Positions 32,206 to 44,200 of a stretch of DNA of 64,000 bases are shown here, piece by piece. A program made the position numbers and the translations under genes. The stretch comes from Ophioderma brevispina (taxonomy: Eukaryota; Echinodermata; Ophiuroidea; Amphilepidida; Ophiodermatidae), in NCBI GenBank assembly GCA_023653785.1, contig JAMKCH010005482.1, forward strand, positions 17,699 to 81,698, written 5' to 3'. Under the pieces are notes generated by a model that searched no databases, had not been told where the DNA came from, and worked only from the letters and a program-made list of their open reading frames with translations. Each line of letters begins with the position of its first letter. The first letter of the stretch is position 1.

Positions 32206-34110
32206 GGACTTAGGGCAAAGTCCCAATGGTTCTTGAAGTTGACATGGCCTAGTTTATGACATGCTAATCCTACTTCCTTATGGGGTAAACCATATCTTTT
32301 AGACTCGTCTCATAGGGCAGCTATTCACTATTTTCTACTTCAATCACTGACTCTGATTTTTTACAATTGCTCCATTCTTACCCACTCTAAAATATAAGCA
32401 AAATAAATTCAAATTTTGTTGCCTACAGGGAGATTCGATTACAAGAGCACCATATAGAGGCTCGCAAGGCAATCCGAGCCATCGAAGGTTGTTCTTTTGT
32501 AATACTAAATACATGAACGAAAAAGGCAAACATAATGAATAGCACCACTGAGACAAGTCAAAAAGACGTGGTCCTGGAAACAAGTGAGATGGGTAAGTCC
32601 AAACATGTTTTAACCAGGGGGGGAGTCTGGCACGATCTGCTCGATTTGGGAATGGGGGATTTCCAAACACTAATTTGAGGAAATGCTACGTCCATTTACT
32701 ACGGCAGTCTCGGTCCCAGTGACATAAAAAATCATCTCTTAAACCTTTGTTCAAACGATCTTCGTAAATTCATGAAAAATTAAGAAAACAATAGTGATTC
32801 AAAATCCGTCGGGGTTAGTGGATTAACCCGCTGCAAGAATAGTTGTAATTAAAATAACGGTCTAATTTAAGATTTAAAATCGGACCAGGCCTCCTAGTCG
32901 TTAGTCAAGTTTGTGTAACCGTTCGATATGCGTAGAGCGCCCCCCCTCTACCATTAAGTCTTTGAAACCAGATAGCACCGGGAGTGATGCCGTTTTGAAT
33001 GGCTGGGGTGTTAGGTTGGATGTCCTACACCCCCTGGTTGTACAACCAGTCATTTTTATGAATTCCAAGGCCGACGGCAGTTTATGATCAGGACAAGGTG
33101 TTATGAGGGTACATCACATTTGCTGGTTCTAGCCTCCTTTCCGACATCCCCCAAGTGAAGGTTTCCTTCTACCTGCGTTACTTCAATGATTGTTAAAAGA
33201 AAATCAGCATCTGGCAAATGATGTGGGACGAGGCCACTGCTGTCAGAACATTGTGCTGCTTCAGAGTTCACAATTCATTTTGATAAACCATGATTTTGTT
33301 TTTGGTTGGTTTGTTAGATACTGGCCAATTATTTAAGCCAAATATGATTTTGATATATGGGAACCCTCACATTTTGTAGAATTCATAATTTCAAATAGTG
33401 GAATGATCAAAGTTTGCACACCTAGTATCAAAGAAAAAATAGGTTCAAACTTCTAATGCAAATTAATTTATGGCAAACCATTGAGTTTCTTATTCTTGAA
33501 GAAATACCCAACTTTTCAATAAGAGACATTGCCCATGTGCAAGAACTGGAAATTTAAACATGATTAAAATAAAAGCTCTCCTTAATAACCTCGATTGGCT
33601 TCATCAAATAAGGTGAAGAAAACAGACTTGTTTTGTGCAGTTCAGCGGAAAACAAAATCCTAAGACAATTTTTTTTTAAGTTAACTAATTAATTTTTCTT
33701 AAATTGAAAGAATATAATTTCCGCCAAACTTGAGTCAGTCAGGCTCTAAAATCCTCTGATCTTCAATGGCTGAAAATCACCTTGTACATAAAGTAATCAG
33801 AGCATCACCAGGGGAAGATGTAATAAGCAGGATTAAAATACTTGATCCACTACAAGGCACGATTACTTGATACCACAAATATGAAGCACGCCATCTTCTA
33901 GTACAGGAGGTCCAAAGTTCAAGTAGCACAGAACAGCATGGTTTCATATTTGAACTACCAAGTAATTTAATATGTCCAGCCCTCTGGCAAGCCAAGGTTT
34001 ATATGTTGTGATTACAGTTGCGGCGTTTTAATACTCCCACTGTTGAGCATGACTACACACCTGCAATTTTCATTACAAACATGATTACAACTGGATTATT
34101 AATGTTATGT
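32206..34110. other. Intergenic, nothing recognised
   Basis: This is plain AT-rich sequence with a few short open frames (for example on the - strand at 32344-32670 and 33777-33995) that match no family I know. Confidence 0.4.
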
Positions 34111-34114
34111 TGTG

Positions 34115-36005
34115 CTCTTAAAGACATCAGTATCAAAATATCCCGCAAAATATTTTGAAATCTGTAGGAGTATTTATAGCTTAACAATGAAGGACAAGTC
34201 TGTAAAATGTTCATGCTATTTTTTGCAACTGAAAAAGTAACAGAAAAGTTATGAATTGCCATTCAATTACGTGTTGCAGTAAGTGTCCACACAGACAGTA
34301 ATCTGATTTTTATATCATGCGGTGCAGCCACATGATATATTGCCTTCTCTCAATTTCCTGTATCTTTCTTTCTTACAACCGTAACTCCTCAACGGTTTGA
34401 CTTCTAATAACCAAAATCGCTCAGAGCAACGACCTTGACACAAGCTATATGTGGTGTGCTTTATTCGGGGTCAGAGGTCACCTAAAGGTCACAAAGATCA
34501 AAAACCTTAACACTGTAAAAATTTTACAACACGGTCAAATCCCAAATCTAAATATATCAAGTAGATCGTGATGAAAAGATGAAAAAAGCTTGTGGTGACC
34601 TTGTCATAGGACCTATGGTTTTGGGGTCAAAGGTCAAAATGCTTTGAAATTATCAAATTTTCAAAACCTATCTTGTGCTACAAATTGCTTGCAATCATCT
34701 TGGCTGTATGTCAAATGAATGCGCTCTATCTAGTGTCTATGGGGTGTGCTCCAATTGGGGTCAAAGGTCATCCTGGTGTTACAGGGGTCAAAAACATTTA
34801 CTGTGTAAAAAAATGAAAACAAGGTTAAATGGCAAATCTGAATGGTGCATCTGATAGATCTCCATGAAAGATGAAAAAATGTCTATTGTGACCTCTTCAT
34901 ATGACCCACGCCTTTCAGGTTAAGGTCAACCATGCCTAACATAGGGGGTTACCCTGTGCCCTTGGAGAGGGCAGTGTCTGTGTCTAGTTTGTTCGTTCTT
35001 TCTTTCTTCGTACCTTACTTCAAAATGCTACTAGTGCCAGACGCTTGGTCAGATTGCAACGAGAATTGGCCACAAGAATCTCTGACCCAAGGTTCATATA
35101 GGGTGTTCAGTTTGACCATAGGTGTCATGGAGGGTCAATAGCGGTCATTGTCGCACTAACACCCTTTTTGCTAATTCTCCCACAGTTCGCATATGCTATC
35201 AATGCCATTCGGTCACAGCGATTGCCAGATGCCTGACCATATGGGGTGTTCACAGATTTTGAATCAAAAGTCATTTATGGGTCAAAAAGGGGCAGGCTCT
35301 CTAACCCCTCTTAATATTTCAAAATGTTACTTGTGTTACACAGTTGGCTTGATCTGAACCAGACTTAATCAGAATAACCCCTGACCCAAGTCCCACACAG
35401 GGTGTTGACAGATTGGGGTCAAAGGTCATGCAGGGGTCATTACAGGTCAGTCGCGCTTACCCTCTTTTATGCTGTTTCTGCCACAAATGCTATAATCACT
35501 AGACTTGGTCCAAAGAACCGCTGACCCATATGAGGTGTTCACAGATTGGGGTCAAAGGTCACATAGGGGTTATTACAGGTCAAGTCACTCTTATGCTCCT
35601 TTTTGCTGTTTCTGCCACAAATCAATTGCTATAATCATTAGACTTGGTCAGAAGAACCACTGACCAAGGACCATATGGGGTGTTAACAGATTTGGGTCAA
35701 AGGTCACCTGGGCCGATTAAAGGGGCATTCTTTGAAAATCTTAAACCTTCGCACGCCACATCAATTGCTGAAATTACCAAACTTGGTCAGAAGAACTGCT
35801 GACCCAACCCTTATGTGTATACAGATTGGGATCAAAGGTCACATGGGCAGCAATTTGTCACCGCATGATATACTCATGCTTTCTAAAACACAACGCTTTC
35901 TAGTGTTCCTATTAGGTTGCTTATTTGTCTTATCACTTGTACGATATACTTACTACAGACATGCAAAATCTGTTTTTTTTAGATTTTCTGATAGTGCCCT
36001 TTTTG
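34115..36005 (+). repeat. TTAA-type host repeat, interrupted by a larger element
   Basis: 34115-34310 (TTAAAGACATCAGTATCA..GAAGGACAAGTCTGTA..CATTCAATTACGTGTTGCAG) and 35880-36005 (TTAGGTTGCTT..CTTATCA..ACATGCAAAATCTG..TGATAGTGCC) are two halves of the repeat that is uninterrupted at 44762-45108. The 34311-35872 element sits between them. Another copy is near 5280-5650, and a fragment lies at 21300-21487. Confidence 0.75.
34311..35872. mobile_element. TIR element built of GGGGTCAAAGGTCA repeats
   Basis: A perfect 14-bp inverted terminal repeat, TATATCATGCGGTG, is at 34311-34324 and reverse-complemented at 35859-35872. Just inside the left end is a TTTCTTTCTT tract. The interior consists of diverged blocks of about 120-150 bp. 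Each block carries GACCCA, a GGGGTGTTCACAGATTGGGGTC-like line and GGGTCAAAGGTCA. No transposase frame is found, so it is non-autonomous. Its block structure is shared with 38652-40785. Confidence 0.75.
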
Positions 36006-36054
36006 TGATCCACAACCTTCCCAACTTACCTCAAGGAACTTGAGATTGTTATAT

Positions 36055-36310
36055 TATCTGAACTGTTAGCCTTAGTAATGCACCTGATCTTACGTGATCT
36101 TACATGTACCTAATCTTATGTGCAAAATCGGTTGTATCTGTAAGAAATTTGCAATTCAACAGACAGAAATTACAGCACAACAGCCTATGAGACCGTGGGA
36201 AATGACCGATTGCCCATAACACAAAACCACAAGATCGGAATCCTCTCTAATTTTGTGAATAAGCTTTTCTCAAGGATATCTAATGAACAATGAATAAAAC
36301 AGTCTTTCAA
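36055..36310 (+). repeat. TTAA-type dispersed repeat, copy 3
   Basis: It carries GAACTGTTAGCC, CTAATCTTATGTGCAAA, CAGAAATTACAGCAC, GCCTATGAGAC, CACAAAACCACAAGATCGGAA, CTCAAGGATATCTA and ATGAACAATGAATA. This is the order of 16440-16690. The first end is missing. Confidence 0.7.
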
Positions 36311-37726
36311 CCTTCACAAAAGAGTAACATCAAATAACATGCTTTGGCAGATTCAGATCTTCAGACCTTGTTTACAAATGAACCTGATTATATTTCAAGC
36401 TACTAAAAAGGGATTTTTTTCTAACAAATTGTTGGTTTTTTTTTGCATATACATAATGCTTGACCACATACTAATCACCCTGTGAAATAGCCATGCTCCA
36501 ATGGATATCTTCAAACAGAAAATAGCAAGTTTGAAATAAAATTCTAGAATAAACTGAGAATACAGCCAGGGACCTCCAGCACCAAAGGCTATACCCTAAC
36601 CAGTGTCCATGCTCTCAGCTGACCTCTAACCTTTTACTTCATCCATAAGGATCACTCTTAAAAAAACAAGGTGAATGTGCATTTATTTCTGTGGACAAAG
36701 CATTTTTCAGCAATGATTCCACATGACCCTAGATACCTTTGATATTCTAATACAACCCACAACACCCCATATGAGCCATTTTGTAGTAAGGATAATTCTG
36801 AGCAGCTTTGATGAAGTCTATTACTATGGACAAAGAAGGCTTTTTATTTTTTACAAATTACTGCAAATGACCCCTAGATGCCTGTTGACCTCTTAAGGGC
36901 TATTGTACCCAAAACAATGCATCAAATGTCCAGAAGTCACTGAGCATCCAACAGAATTATGGGGTCAAATGTCATGACTCTTTTCCACACCAAATCACAG
37001 TAATTTCATAACACTTGGCATCATTGACTAATATAATTGTATGTATTTTGATGATTTGGGTGCATTACATTTCACAACTTGATTTTCTTTATCAGTCCAT
37101 CTTACATAAACTTGACCTCAGATGACCTTTGACAATGGAATGTGATCTTTAACCTTAATAACAAATTAAAGTTCTTCAGGTGCATCTCAAATATGACCCA
37201 AGCTAGATTACAATTGCACTTTTAACTTTCAAATGAGACTTAAATGTTACAAAGAGGAATACTTAAGTTTTCCTCTGAATATGGACCCAGGGTAAAGAAT
37301 AAATAAAACAAACAAGACCTGTTAAAATTTAACACTATTTTAACACGTACGGAGCTCATTTTGTCTGCTGACAAATTTGTTCGGTGGAAACAAAAAACTT
37401 AATGGTGTATACCAACCCAAAAATATATGAGTAGGCTTTTAATCCAACCTAAAAATCATCATTGAACACATTAAATTACCACAAACATGTTTAAGTTCCT
37501 GAGCATTTTCAGCAATCTCTGAACCTCAACTAGTGACACACAGACATTTCATCGTTGGGCAGCAAAAACCTCTCATGTATTTTTGGCCTGTGAACATGTT
37601 TTAAAGCAATCCTATAATATAGATTAGATAGGAGATTTCCTTTACACATGTTTAAGGGCCAAAAACACACAGGGGTTTTCCCTGCCCGACAACAAATTTA
37701 GAACTTATAAAATAAATATGACCTCT
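36311..37726. other. 3' flank of EXOG
   Basis: 36.56-37.29 kb contains the TGACCT-rich repeat related to 22430-22870 (CTTGACCTCAGATGACCTTTGAC). The EXOG 3' untranslated region must start at 37726 and run leftward. I could not choose a polyadenylation site. Confidence 0.4.
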
Positions 37727-38200
37727 TCATAATTCAGTTCTGCCACTTTCTTTCTTCTCTAGTTCATTCTTCTTCCTCTTATACACTTCTGTCAAAAATT
37801 CCATCTCCTTTTGGTCTGGTTTGAAATCAATTCTGTCCAGTTCCTGCCAAGATTTTTCCAACCTATGCACTGTCGTAGCATTCTCCATCCTCCTTGATAT
37901 AAATCGCAGTTGTAATAAGTTCTGAGATATTAACTCACATGAATCCACCGTGCACAAGTCAGTAATGATTTCATTAGTTGCCTTGGGCAGAAATTGTATA
38001 CCAGAGGCTTTCTGTATTTGTTCCAGGGACACTTGGTATTGTTTGATAGAGTCCTTTGATTTGATGGGTTTGTTGGGTACAACAAAGGCACCAACTATTG
38101 GTCCAGCGTTACTTTTCTGGTTTGTTTGTGAAGGGCCTTCTGTGACTATGACTTTGTAAAGATGTGTTGGAACTGCTACATTATTATTTCACCGATATGA
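37727..38200 (-). CDS. EXOG: EXOG exon 5 (end of nuclease domain and C-terminal part)
   Basis: From NNVAVPTHLYKVIV the frame is open through GAFVVPN, the YQVSLEQIQKASGIQFLP block and LCTVDSCEL to GRTEL and a TGA at 37727-37729. This matches human EXOG to its C-terminus, including the wing region. The expected acceptor is CACATAACAG with the exon starting at 38200. The first codons are then TCA TAT CGG TGA, a stop. Adding one G after GGTGAA would instead give IGEDNNVAV, the family sequence. Human splits this region into two exons; here it is one. Confidence 0.88.
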
Positions 38201-41200
38201 CTGTTATGTGTGTGATGAAAAAATATTAATTTTAGTTGATTTAGACATAATATGATTGTTAAAGTCACTATGAGTGATCTTCTTAAACAAATTTGACGTT
38301 GTGTTTTTGTTGCACTGTTGTACCAAGTAGCCCCCCCCCCCCGCCCAAAAAATAACTTTACCCAAAAAGTCCTCCCAATTTTAGGTCTTTATTCCATTTA
38401 AATAAATATTTATATACATGTATATTTATCTAGAATTTTGTGGTTCTCGGCTTTCGTGCTCACTATATATTAAAAGAATATAAGCTGTGGGCTGCTCCAT
38501 AAAAAAACATAACATTTTAGTGACACATACACACATACATGCACAACGACCACAAAATGTATTGTTTATTAGTTTTGCAAAACAGCAAACCCCATTTAAT
38601 TCCAGTCCCAAATGACGGAGTTGTCCCTTTTTAATGAAATCTGTGTTTTTACCTAGCCATGTGCGTAGCACGGCTAGGTCTTGTATTTGTGCGATTTCTT
38701 TCTTTCTCACGCACTTCCATTTTTTTTCAAAATGCTACTAGTGCCACACGGTTTATCCGATTGCCACGAAAATTGGTCAGAAGAACCACTGACCCAAGGC
38801 CCCTATAGGGTGTACACAGATTGGGGTCAAAGGTCACGTGAGCCGATTAAAGGGGCATTCGTCGGAACTCTATAAAAGCCTTCTTCTGCCACAGAATTAG
38901 TGCTATGATCACCGGATGTTGTCAGAAGAACCACTGACCCAAGACCCCTATGGGGTGTACACAGATTGGGGTCAAAGGTCACGTGAGCCGATTAAAGGGG
39001 CATTCGTCGGAACTCTAAAAGCCTTCTTCTGCCACAGAATTAGTGCTATGATCACCGGATGTTGTCTTTTTTTTTTTTTTTTTTTTAACCACTGACCCAA
39101 GACCCCTATGGGGTGTACACAGATTGGGGTCAAAGGTCACGTGAGCCGATTAAAGGGGCATTCGTCGGAACTCTATAAATTCCTTATTGTTCCACAAATC
39201 AATTGCTATAATACCAGACTTTCTCAGAAGAACCGCTGACCCATGGCCCCTATGGTGTGTACACAGAATTTTGATCGAAGGTCATTAAGGGGACACTTCC
39301 AGTATGAATTCAAAAATTATATTTGGTATATGCAAGGTAGCAGGTGCACATGACCCATGCATAGAACCAGATTGAGACCCTCACCAAAGTGGCTCAACAT
39401 GGGGGTCAAAGTGGGTCATAAAGGGAAACTTACGGTTCTTAATGTGGAAAAAATCTTCAAAAATTCGATCTCTCATTTGCAAGTACCATGGATCCTGTGG
39501 AACTCAGCATAGAGCAAGATTGGACACCTTTCAAAGTTGTGAACAACATGGGGGTCAAAGGTCATTAAAAGGGGAATTCCGGTCTTAATTGACAAATTTC
39601 AAAATTAATATCTGTCATTTTTAAGGTGCCATGGTCACGTGACTCATGCATACGAAGCAGCTTTCGAATCTTCACCTCGGTATGGGGTCAAAGGTCATTG
39701 TATCCCCACGGCTAGGTTCGTGCTCTTCGAGCACAATTTGTCTCTAGTTCTTCTTCTTTGTTTCCCACTTTCTTTAAAATGCTACTAATGCCAAACCCTT
39801 ATGCCAATTTTGACCAGATTCGCTCAAAATGACCGCTGACCCAAGCTGCATATGTGGTGTACTCAGATTGGGGTCAAAGGTCACATAACCGGAAGTAGCC
39901 GCCATTTTGTAAAAATCTTTAAAAGCCTACATGTCATACAGACAACAAGCTATAGATTCCAAATTTGTTCACAAGAATCCTTAGACCATCCTTCATATAG
40001 GGTGTACACAGATAAACATTAACATTCAAAATGGCGACCATATCTAATTAATATGCAAAAATGCTATATCTCAAAAACGATAAGACTTGGATAGGTGATG
40101 TCTGTGCAAAAGTTGCGGATAGTGTTGAGACAAATCATATGACAGAATATTGGCTCCAAGGGTCATCTGTACGATATGCAAATGAGCTAATTAATATGCA
40201 AAAACACTATAATTCATCAACCAAATTAGGTATAAATGTCATATTTGGTCATAAGAACCACTTGATAAAGCTCTATTATCTGTGGTCACAACATGGGGGT
40301 CGGTCAAAGGTCAAATGGGTCATCTGAGGGTCAAATCTGAAAGAAGCTTAATTGACTAATCTAATTATGCCATTGAATTATGAAAAAGAGTCCACAGTGA
40401 CCCTGCTCTGTGACCCATCGTTTAGGGGTCAAAGGTCAAAATATGCCAAATATCAAATTCCCTATATATTGCAAAAATACCATATACCAACTTGTAGGGA
40501 TTAATTGGTCATCTAGTGGTCATTTTGCCCATTTTGGCCCAAACAGATGTAATCTTCCTTCTCTGACAAAAAGGCACGCTGATTACGACAGTTGTGCACA
40601 TTCATTGTCTATGGTCAATGCACATAGGGTGTACACAAATTTTGATCAGTGATCAGCAAGTGGTCATTTCAGCCAAAGTGTCCCTTAACATGACATTTAA
40701 ACAGATGTTTCGCCTAGTTAGCAAGTGATCATTTTATCCCCACGGCTAGGTTCGTGCTCTTCGAGCACAATTTGCCTCTAGTTTTACTTGTAACATGGAC
40801 AGATTTGGTTTTGCACATATTAACATATGTTTTGATGTGTTATGTTAACCCTTTGAGTGTAGGACTTGGGTACACTCAACAAAGTACATTTCTTTACAAA
40901 TTTGTCAAAATTTCCCAAATATGAACTACCATGACAATATTTGATATCTGCATGAAAATGCATTCAAACGAGTCCAAACAAGCCTAGTCTTGGATCAGCG
41001 GTTCTTTCCATTTCTCCCAACACTTCTGAAAGATACCTAAACAAAATCCCCAATGTGTACTACTTCCAGCTGACTGCATTCAGAGTGGTAATAACATTTT
41101 TATTTTCTATTGAATAATATTTTCAATAGAAAATAAAAATGTTATTATTTCCCTAGACCCACGATAGGCAAATTCTTGGGCCTCACACACCAGGGACTTT

Positions 41201-44200
41201 AGGGATAAAGATCGGCAATTACTAACCTCCTGTCGGCAAACGTGTGGGCAGACGAGCTGATAACAGGTTTCAGTTTCATTGAAAAAAGGCCTCGAGGTGA
41301 GAGACTCTGTCTAGAAATCTAGGGCAGGCTCCAGTTAGAATTGCTATGTCTCGCTAGCTTTGAGCAATGGTTCAACTTCACTGTGCTAAAACAATAAACC
41401 GCTGAAGTGAATCAGGGCTAGAAGCGACCCTAAGTTCAGGGAAAGTGTTAAAAGTTAAATTAGACCATCTTGGCCTTTCTCCATAAATATACATTATTTT
41501 TTAAACAGTGGGCATATCATTCATTTCCTGAAAATTGATCCAGCCCTTGCCCCAACAGCCAAACGCTTGCATGAGACTCTGAACTTTTATGTGGGAATTG
41601 TCCAAACAACCATGCAAAAATATCAATTTTGAAAAATTCTGAGGGTGCACTCTTTTCCATATGTGCCTGTGTCCTAAAACATTCTTTGACCTCAATCCTG
41701 ACATAACACTTACCTGGTATTTGACATATTTCTTGCCGTCTTCATCAACACTCGGCAGGAAAAGCGGCCCGCTGATTACCCTGACTTCCTGGAAGTGATT
41801 GAGTAAGTGTTCTCTACAGTAGATTTCAAAACGATTCCAAAAGCCTGCATTGTTCTTTATATCTTGAGGCACTATGTTAGACAGCAGAAATGTGTCATTC
41901 ATTGCTTCCTGGAAAACAAGATTATGTTATTAGTTATTTTGAAATTTTTTAAAGAGACCAGTATTGGGAGTATTTTGTCACTTCATGCTGCTTAGGGTTT
42001 TTCTCTGGTTTTAATTTCAAGGGAATGAGTAGGCTCAACTTTTCCCCCCTTTAATTTGTCATTTTTTTCTTTAACCTTATAAGTCATATTGCTTATCTTT
42101 TTTTGGTAGAGAGACATTCATTATATATTTCCTGGTGCAAGAAAGGGTCATTTTTGTTGGGGGGTAGATGGTGTAACAATTTGTTTTGCCATGAACTACT
42201 CAGCTGCCCTGAAATATAATGGCACATTCCTTACTGGTATTTTGCCTCAACTTTGGAGCTGTGGGAGAGAGTGGCCTAGCGGTTAGGGTGCTTGCCTGTG
42301 GGGCAAATTTACCAAAAAATCCCAGGTTCGAATCCCGGTGGGGTCACTTGCTGGGATTATTCGGGTGCTCAATTCTGGATTTAATCTGTTTACCTTACAA
42401 GCTATTGATTAAATACAGAATACCGCTTCCTCGATGGTTCACTTGGAATTGGGCAAATGAATCATGAAAGCATCCCATCCTTCGGAGGGGACGTTAAGCC
42501 ATCAGTCCCGTGTACAGAGAGTCACAACTGTACACGTACATCGCAGTCAGTGTCGAATAAGTGTAGGGTGTAAACCCCTGATTGTTCCCAATCCGCCCAT
42601 AGTCTAAAAAAAGTGGGACATGTTAGGAACGTCCGTATCATGGATACACAATACCCCGGATCAGCTTACTAAGTTGAATCAATCTGACACAAAACAATGC
42701 CATTACCAATGACTTGTGGATACGCTAAGAAGAACTTTGGAGCTGTCCTTCTAATTCCGGTCAGCCGTCATGTACAAGTGTCTCAGAAAGAATTAAACCC
42801 TAACTGTTGGTGACCATACTCAAAGTAAGTAATCACATTTGATAAATTAAAAAAAGCATAAAACCACAATATTTTTCATATTTTAAGTAAACGCACTCTC
42901 GATTATTCGGTAGTTTTTTTGAAGAATAGATCGATTATGTTAACACATGTCAATGACATCTCCAAGTTTTGTAAGAAAGTGATTCAGACAGAACAGGGCG
43001 ACAAATAAAATACTTCTTTCACTTTTCTTTTTTCATTTTTATTTCTTTAAAACACAATATGATTAAATGATATTTTGCACCAGGTTCAACAACATAAGAT
43101 TGCACATACATTACAAAAGAAATTTTGACATCTTTTCTTTTTCACTTAAAAAGTTGAAGAAAATGAAGAATTGTCAGTGACAATCTTCAGTCTTTTTGAC
43201 AAATTAATGTTAATACCATGGCTGTCGACAATCCAGGCAATTACTTTTTCATTTATTTAAATTGCATATCATCAGGCAGCTTTCTAGAAAAGTTATGCTT
43301 TGAAATTTAATATTGAAACGAGTAAAGTTTTGATATTCAACTTGGTTTGTGCCATTATAAAAATCTCGACCGGTTTTCCAAAAACCACCAATGTTCACCT
43401 TTTTCTGTTTGTTAAAAATTGATTCAGATGTGTAGATTTTCCGTTTTGATAAAATGCTTTCAAGATTTGTTATATCCATCATGCCAACACATACAAGTAA
43501 AATTAAAGGAGAATTTTCCAAGATTTTTGGTAACTCAGTTTGACTTACATTCATAAAATATATGTACATACATCACGAATTCCCGAAAAAATAATACAAT
43601 TTGAAGTAAAATTAACCAAATCCGAGGCATTTTAATTTTTGCCTTTTTGACTACGAAGAAAACGGGCGATTTTTCGCCACGGCTTCATTGATCAAAAGCG
43701 CCCAATTTTGCTCTCCTTGTGACGTCAAAGTGATGACCAAAACATCGTGTTGACTCGAATTGTTATTGCTGACACTGTAATATTGATGGATGAATGAAGT
43801 TAACAAATTGAAAATAAGTTACAGAATGACATATTTGTTTCATTTCGTTGTTTTAATATAATTACTGGCAACCCTGCTTTATGAGGTGGCAACACTGCGA
43901 TATGGATGGTCATCACTTTGAGTCACCATTTCCTGCGATGTGGATTTGGTCGAATCGTTTTCGAGTACGCTATTGAGGCGGAAAATTAAAAGGGCAAAAT
44001 ACTCAACAAATGTGGACAATTTTCAACTTAGTTTTGATTTATATGTAATCTACGTTACTTAAGCTTTCCATCCATAACCAATTTTTTTCCAATTCCAATC
44101 ATGGTCATATTTCCTTTAAACCAGTTTCGGCATATCTGAAAACCATAAATGCCCTTTGTATGGGCGCAATGTTGACCAACCATCGTGTCTCGTGCCAGTA

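Larger units (their letters stand above)
38201..41713 (-). other. EXOG intron 4
   Basis: It contains a C run near 38331, the Helitron-like element at 38652-40785, a perfect 26-bp hairpin at 41089-41147, and the second CACCAGGGACTTT repeat at 41148-41453. Confidence 0.6.

Noticed and set aside
42263..42345. Functional tRNA gene
   Set aside because: A and B boxes are present, but the sequence continues as a 470-bp unit with its own target duplication and the anticodon arm is poor. It is the head of a SINE.
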